A stretch of DNA of 64,000 bases from Conus ventricosus. Taxonomy: Eukaryota > Mollusca > Gastropoda > Neogastropoda > Conidae. The translations under genes were made by a program, and so were the position numbers. Location of the stretch: positions 28,979,910 through 29,043,909 of the forward strand of contig CM031610.1 of NCBI GenBank assembly GCA_018398815.1. Reading direction: 5' to 3'. A model generated the notes under the pieces. That model was not told where the DNA came from, searched no databases, and saw only the letters and a list, made by a program, of their open reading frames with translations. Below are positions 51,101-59,519 of the stretch, one piece after another; position 1 is the first letter of the stretch, and every line of letters starts with the position of its first letter.

Positions 51101-53572
51101 GTCTCTGCTGCATTTGATGCACTTGAAGGCCGAGTCAGCTGCTGGCAGCAGCTGCTTGTTCTTTCTCTGTGCACGCTTTGCGTCGTCAAGCTTCCGGAGC
51201 TTCTCTTCGCCAGCTTCCAGCCCAGTGTTCACAGTGTGTCTCCAGCTGGATCTGTCCTGAGCAAGCTCTTCCCAGGTGTTGGTGTCGATGTCGAGAGCCT
51301 TCAGGTCGCGCTTGCAAACATCCTTGAAGCGGAGTTGTGGTCTTCCAGTTGTTCTCTTGCCAGAGGCAAGCTCTGCGTACAGAATGTCTTTGGGGATCCT
51401 GCCGTCGTCCATTCGACGCACATGACCAAGCCACCTGAGGCGACGCTGACGGAGAAGAGTGGTCATGCTGGGAATCTTTGCACGCTCAAGCACATCGTTG
51501 TTTGTCACGCGATCACTCCATGTGATCCCAAGTATGCGCCGGAGACAGCGCATGTGGAAGGCACTCAGCCTCTTCTCTTGTGAGGCATACAGGGTCCAGG
51601 ATTCGCTGGCGTACGGAGAGTGCTTAGCACACAGGCTCGGTACACAGCAATCTTGGTGTTCAATGTTAACATGCTGTTGTTCCACACTCTCTGAGATAGT
51701 CTGGCCAGGGTGGTAGAGGCCTTGCCAATCCTTCTGTTGATCTCTGTATCCAGAGAGAGGTTGTCGGTGATGGTGGAACCGAGGTACGTGAACTGGCTAA
51801 CGGCCTCTAATTCATGGTTGTTGATGGTGATGCGGGGTTGTTCAGCATCCTGAGCCATCACGTTCGTCTTCTTCAAGCTTATTGTCAGGCCAAACTCATC
51901 ACAAGCCTTTGCAAAACGGTCCATCAGACTCTGTAACTCTGCTTCGGTGTGGGTGGCCAGAGCAGCGTCATCTGCAAACAGCATGTCTCTGATGGTCACT
52001 ACCCGTACTTTGCTCTTTGCCTTCAGCCGAGCCAGGTTGAACAGTCGGCCATCTGATCGGGTGTGAAGGTGAGCACCCTCAGTTGATGTTCCAAAGGCGT
52101 GCTTCAGCAGGACAGCGAAGAAGATGCCGAAGAGGGTGGGAGCGAGGACACAGCCCTGTTTGACTCCACTGCGTATGTTGAAGGCATCTGATGTCGAGCC
52201 GTCGTACTGCACTGTGCCTTTCATGTCGTCGTGGAAAGACTGGATCACACTCAAAAGTCTTGGTGGGCAGCCTATCTTCGCTAGGACGTTAAAGAGACCA
52301 TCTCTGCTGACAAGATCAAATGCCTTGGTCAGGTCAATGAAGGCCAGAAAGAGGGGCTTGTTGCTGCTCTCTACATTTCTCTTGCAGCTGTCTGATGGAG
52401 AAGACCATGTCGATGGTTGATCTCTCCGAGCGGAACCCGCATTGCGACTCTGGGTACACTCTGTCAGCGAGCTTCTGCAGCCTGTTCAGGACGACTCTTG
52501 CAAATACTTTGCCTACAATGCTCAGGAGAGATATTCCTCTGTAGTTATTGCAGTCACTTTTGTCGCCTTTGTTCTTGTATAATGTGACAATATTGGCATC
52601 TCTCATATCTTGAGGTACTGCTCCTTCCTCCCAGCACTGACAAAGGAGGTTGTTGCAGGTGTTCAAGCAGTGCACTGCCGCCACACTTGATGACTTCTGG
52701 TGGTATGCCATCCTTCCCTGGTGCTTTTCCTGAGGACAGGCTCCTGATTGCTTTCTCTAGTTCTGCCAGAGTGGGTTTCTCATCCAGTTCCGCCATGAGG
52801 GGGAGGCTTTCAATCGCATCAAGGGCCTCGTCGGTGACGTGGTTCTGTCTGGAGTACAATTCGGAATAATGTTCCACCCATCTAAAGTGGCCCTTACCTT
52901 TTTGTGCCTAGCACAATTATCAAGTTTTCTTCTGAATGGGAACTTATTGTCAAGTTAAAGTACATAACATGTTACCTGTCCTGTGAAGAGTTAAAGTTAA
53001 ACACATCATGATATGTTCCACTTATGCCACATATTTCAGTTCTTTTTTCTATTCAGAGCACATGTTGGACAAAGCTGTGAACCAATTCACATAGTTTTGG
53101 CAGTCAGCTGAGTCAGAATTAACAAAGAAGCAAGGCTACAGCTTTACTGTTACCAGATATGAACTGAGGATAAGAATCTTAAAGCAGAACGCTAGATGAA
53201 TAATAACAGACAAGCAAGACATCCTAGGCCTGACCACAGCTTCTCAAGGACAGACAAATGCACACAGACCTAACAGTCACACAGTGTGTATACTACTATC
53301 TGTACAAAGCCACACAGTTTACGTTGAACAACTTGCCTGATTCCTGCGTTCAAACTCATCTTGATGGGCTGCCAGATGTGAGCTGATGAAGCACAGTGAG
53401 GTGCTCTGTAAGGTGAAGCGCACAGACACTCCCCCTTTGTTGCCCTGGGAGACAGAATTCAGTTCACTGCAGAAGAACATTCCTGGACACAACACACTGA
53501 CTGACTGGCCAATAGTACAATATCACCATTAACATCTGAATTGTTTGCACTTTCCAGTGCTACACACAAGCA

Positions 53573-53611
<39 letters not shown>

Positions 53612-54545
53612 ATTAACACATATTTTTCTCACACACAAACACACACAGAAACATGATAATCACTAAAGAAACAAGATCATGCACCAGGTAGGAATAAGTA
53701 ACTGTGGACGACACAAGTGTACTGTGCACTGTCACTGCACTCAAACAATACTTTCATCTCCAGTCTCTTTCCTCTGTGTATAATATATGTCAGTCTTCTT
53801 CTCTCTGTTAGTCTTGATGGCCTGTGCGCTACTGCACTTGCGAATGATGGTAAAGTATTCATATTATCCATGTTAAAACAAGCTCTTTTCAAAAACCAGC
53901 CAACTGGCACATACCACAACACGAATACTGTAAAACGTTATACCACAACATGAACACTGTAAAACATTACTTACCATTATGCCCATGATGCCTGTGGGAA
54001 CAGTGTCAGTAATCAATGAAGCTGACATGTTTGGCTAACTTCTCTGTTATGTAGACAATCAGCAAAATGCCAACCAGTCGTACAGACTTCACCTTTAACA
54101 ACACAAACGAGTAACAGGGCTGTCACTATGAAATATAAATGCAACCAGTAGTGTTTTCAGATTCTTTTTCAAAAATAGGTAAGGAATTGTACAAACAGGT
54201 AATTTAACCTTCTCTTTAGGAATTTTTTATTTTATTTTGCTGCCTCATCTTAGGTCACCTCAGTGGCACTGCACTCACGCCACTCATTTTGACCCCCCGT
54301 CCAAAGCCACAGACTGACTTGTCCTGCCACAGCCCTGGCACTGGCAATCTACCGGGAGCAGGTGATGTCAAGTCATCATGCAGCAAATCACCAGAGGAGA
54401 CACTACATTGCTGCTGAGTCACTTTGACGGTTTTCAGTGGTGCCTGTTCTGATCCAACATAAGACACAACCTTTTAAGCCCCCTATGATGATGATTATTG
54501 CTTAATTGCGGAGCCAGCGTGAGTGAGCTCTTTCTCCAGAGGGCT

Positions 54546-54615
<70 letters not shown>

Positions 54616-56898
54616 CAGAGAGAGAGAGACAGAGACAGAGAGAGAGAGAGAGAGAACCCTAATCCTATATTGTATCTCTGAATGCAAGAAATCCCAAAGC
54701 CCATCTGTCTCATTTTTCTCTTGGGATTATGACAATCCATGGCCCTGTTTTCAGTTTTTTCCATTAGAGTGTGAGACAACCTACAGCCCACCCATCTGTG
54801 CACTCCCTTGGGTTCTATGACAACCCACACCCCATCTTTCTGTCCTTTCCCTTAGGATGCAAGACACCCCACAGCCCACCCTTCTATGCACTCCCTTAGG
54901 TTCTATGACAACCCACACCCCATCTTTCTGTCCTTTCCCTTAGGATGCAAGACACCCCACAGCCCACCCTTCTATGCACTCCATTAGGTTCTATGACAAC
55001 CCACACCCCATCCTTCTGTCCTTTCCCTTAGGATGCAAGACACCCCACAGCCCACCCTTCTATGCACTCCATTAGGTTCTATGACAACCCACACCCAGGG
55101 CTGCCTACCCCCTTCGGCCTCTTTCAGGGACATACTTTTTCAAAACCAGGGACACTGACTGATTTCCAGGGACACATGCAGCGGTAGCACATATCACAAC
55201 CACATCAACATTAAAGTGAAAGCTTACCTTTATTTACACTATGTACAACTTCTACAATGCTACTTGCTTCTAGCGCACTGAAACTTCTTTGCGATGTCCG
55301 AGTCAGGAAACATCAATTTAACGCCTCTGTTTAGCTTGTCCAGCGCAGCCATCGGCAAATTCAGTTCTGCTGCAAGGTCAACCATCATCGTTTCAGCTCT
55401 TATGACGTCAAAAGTTTCCTGACTGGTTGATGTCTGAGTGCGCTGAAAGAATCCGCTAATGTTACAAGATTTCTCGCTCTCATGGATTTTTGTGTTCTTC
55501 TTGTGCTTTTCAGTGGCGACATGACGGGTTATTTCGTCCCTACCTCCAGATCCGATGGAGAACTCGCACGCACAAATTTCACAAGATGCGTAAGTCTCGA
55601 TCTTGCCACGCTTGATGAACGGCCAGGTTTCCGTATTTTTGACAGGAATGTCTGCCGACGTTTCTTCTTCTTGAGAGAAGCCCATAGTCGAGATCGCCGT
55701 CGGCATTTTTACGCTTTCCCTGTTTCGCGTCCATTTTTCTCGCTTTCAAAACTCGGGAAGACGGTGTATGCGCATGCGCACTGGTCAGTTCGGCAATGTT
55801 CGGGTCTTTCCGACAAATTTGGTCAGGATGGCCACGACCGAAGTCGGTCAGTTGGTGATCAGCTGACGAACTCGACTTCGTTTTTTTGTTGTTGTTGTTT
55901 TTTTCTCCCGAATTTTTTTTTTCGCGGGACATAGAATAAAAAAGTGGGATTCCAGGGACAGGCTGCATGATTTCATTATTTCGGGGGACAAATACGGATA
56001 CTCCGGGACGGTAGGCAGCCATGCACACCCCATCCTTCTGTCCTTTCCCTTAGGATGCAAGACACCCACAGCCCACCCTTCTATGCACTCCATTAGGTTC
56101 TATGACAACCCATACCCCATCTTTCTGTCCTTTCCCTTAGGATGCAAGACACCCCACAGCCCACCCTTCTATGCACTCCATTAGGTTCTATGACAACCCA
56201 CACCCCATCTTTCTGTCCTTTCCCTTAGGATGCAAGACATCCCACAGCCCAACTTTCTATACTTTCCTTTTGGAGGTAAGACAACCCACCATTCACATTT
56301 CTGTAGTTTCCCTTGAGATATAAGTTAACCACAGCACAACATTCTGTACTTTCTCTAAAGATGCAAGACATATGACAACCCATTGTTCAGCATCCTCCCT
56401 AAAGATGTAAGACAACCCACAGTCAACCTGTCTGTAATTTCTCTTGGGGAATTATGTAAAAAACAAAAAAACAAAAAAAAACCTCATCTTTCTGTTGTTA
56501 TGTTTCAGCTCTCAGACAACCCACAGCCCATCTTCCTTTGTTTTCCTGTGGGATATTGGACAACCAACAGGCCACCTATCAGTGCTTTCCCTTGGGATAT
56601 CACAGAACCTACAGCCCACCTTTCTGTACTTTCCCTTGGGGTGGAGGTAGTTCTTCACAGCCTCCTGCCACTCTGCCTCCTTGGAAGACTCGCTGAAGAT
56701 GAAGGCTTCCCGACTCAGATCCAGCTCCTGGAACCTGCCAACACAGCAAACATCAGGTTCTTCACTTCTGTGCTGCATCAATTACCAGTTCATGTAACAT
56801 TCTGAATTTAAATGTTGTGCGTATCAGTTACCAGTAACTAGGACGAGCATGGACAAAGGTGTGTGTGTGTGTGTGTGTGTGCATGTGTGTGTGTGTGT

Positions 56899-56965
<67 letters not shown>

Positions 56966-57050
56966 AGTTTGTATGTGAGTAAATGTACATGTACGTGTGC
57001 ATGTGCATGCATATGCGTGTGCATGTGGTGCATTTGTGTGTGTGTGTGTG

Positions 57051-57116
<66 letters not shown>

Positions 57117-57270
57117 AATATGCTAAAATCAACATTTCTAAATCCCAACAAAGTAAATCTATGAAGCCACGTGCTTCAACATAAACTGCATGAACAGGCC
57201 ATGGCAATAATGTAATCTTTTCTCTTGCTGTGTCCTGGTTCCTGGTGTGTGTGTGTGTGTGGTGTGTGTG

Positions 57271-57316
<46 letters not shown>

Positions 57317-57340
57317 GTGTGTGTGTGTGTATGGAGTGTA

Positions 57341-57410
<70 letters not shown>

Positions 57411-57466
57411 CTTGTACGTGCGTGTGTGCATATATATGCGAGTGTGTTTAAGAGTGTGATTATGTG

Positions 57467-57513
<47 letters not shown>

Positions 57514-58932
57514 TGTGCACTCGCGCACGTGTGTGTGCGTGCGTGTGTGCATGCAAGTGTGTTTGTGTATGAGAGTAAGGCATATGTGTGTGTCTGTGAT
57601 CAGATGAGTAGATGCTGAATGATTGTAAAGCCAGAAGCGTTTCACACACAGACTTCTCGTAGACTCAACCCCAACTACACTGTGCACTGTGACATCTGTC
57701 AGAGGATCTCAGTGGGTGTGACCAAAGCATGATCTCATCAGCAAGAAGACCTATGAATTGGAGTTGTTCAAGCATGATTCAATCTACCTGCAAACTTTAC
57801 TACTGTTGTTTATGGGGAAATGCTATTCCTTATGGGAAAGGCCAAAATACAGTACTATTCTTCATGGGAAACGCTATTCTTTGGGGGAAAGACCATATGA
57901 TAGTGCCTGACACAATCTAAGCATAAGCTTTTTCACCATTAACCCGTTCCCTGCCTGGAACCAGTAACGCTCGTTCAGAAAGCCGCAGAAAACAGAAAAC
58001 GCTACGCCCGAACGAGAGTGTCTCGTCGTAACTTCGTAACAGAAAGCAGAAAAATCTACTTGGGAGACGACCCTCTAAAATGTTCTCACCTCTTCTACTG
58101 GTGTCAAGGAACAGCCCCTTTCCCTTCTCGCGAGCAGCCAGCTGACCACATGTTATGCAAATTGCGAGTTGAGAGGTCACAGCTGATAAGCATAGTCAAG
58201 ATGGCAGCTCAACCTAGCACTTCGTCGACGCGTCCGTTTCCAAGCGTCACACTGCCCTTGATATTTTAGATGACGTTATAAAGTATCAAGAGAGTGATGA
58301 AGAAGACCTTTGAGGATCGGTTTCCTGATACTAGCGATGAGGAGGAGACGGATGGGAATCAGCACTATCCACTTTTATCGGAGATACATGCTGGTGATGA
58401 CGTGGCTTCACTGTTCTGTACACAACACATCAGTAAAGAAAGAGCCGTTAGGTGGGCGACGAAGCGGAAATTGCCGAACGCGTGCCGTAAACGAGCACTG
58501 CACCCCCTCCTTTCTTGACGAACGGGGTGGTGGACATGGTACGGGCTCAGAACGACGGTGAAGGTCCCGTGGAAGCGGCCGGGGGCGTGGCATGGGTGTG
58601 GTCAGCAACAGCTGATCAAAGAATGGCGAGAAAGAGGTGCACAGCCCTTCAACCTTGCAGTTGTTTTGACTGGGAATTTGGTCTGCAAGTCAACTGTGCC
58701 AATTTTCAGCTGTACAAAGTTCCAGTCTTCAGTTCCTTCATGACCAGAAACTGGTTTCAGGCAAGTAGCTCTATTTTTCTTTTGTTGGTTTGTTTTGTTT
58801 TGTTTTTGTTTTTACAACATGATTCTTCATTCCTTGACTATTCATTTTCTGTATTTCTCTTCTTTGCCCCATTTCCTATTGAAACTACAATTATGGCAAA
58901 TAATGACTGTATGGATAGGTGGGACTGTGTGT

Positions 58933-59021
<89 letters not shown>

Positions 59022-59206
59022 GTGCGCGCGCACATGTGCGCGCCTAAGCATTATTTATTTCTGTATGCAAGTTTTCCATATAAGTTTGTTCATTTTGTAT
59101 AACACAGAAGCACTCATCCACAGCAGTTTTTTTGTTTTGTATCATTGTGGTGTTTTTACATTCATGTGTGTGTGATACTGTTAGTGTGTGTTTGTACATA
59201 TGTGTA

Positions 59207-59261
<55 letters not shown>

Positions 59262-59290
59262 AAGCTGTTTGTGTGTATGCATGTGTTGTG

Positions 59291-59321
<31 letters not shown>

Positions 59322-59400
59322 TGTGTGTGTGTGTGTGCTCAACTGTGGGTCTGCTTACTCTGTGTGTGTGTGTGTTTTGTGTGTGTGTGTGTGTGTGTGG

Positions 59401-59440
<40 letters not shown>

Positions 59441-59473
59441 AAATGTTTGTGTGTATGCGTGTGTTGTATGTGT

Positions 59474-59519
<46 letters not shown>

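Larger units (their letters stand above)
54676..56640 (-). repeat. 44-bp minisatellite (88-bp dimers) resembling OCRL exon b donor junction
   Basis: Two 44-bp subunits alternate: one with GACACCCCACAGCCCACCCT, one with TGACAACCCACACCCCATCT. They form 88-bp dimers (for example 54854 and 54942). The last unit, at the right edge, is the OCRL exon b/intron junction itself (AAGTACAGAAAG|GTGGGCTGTAG on minus). Central units are homogeneous, edge units diverged. A hAT-like element interrupts the array at 55096-56023. Confidence 0.88.

Noticed and set aside
53975..53991. A 17-base micro-exon encoding IMGIM in OCRL
   Set aside because: CCCACAG|GCATC looks like an acceptor and fits phase, but the sequence upstream continues the protein (DTVPTG, then [10 protein letters not shown]) with one extra base, so a 118-base exon with an indel explains it better.
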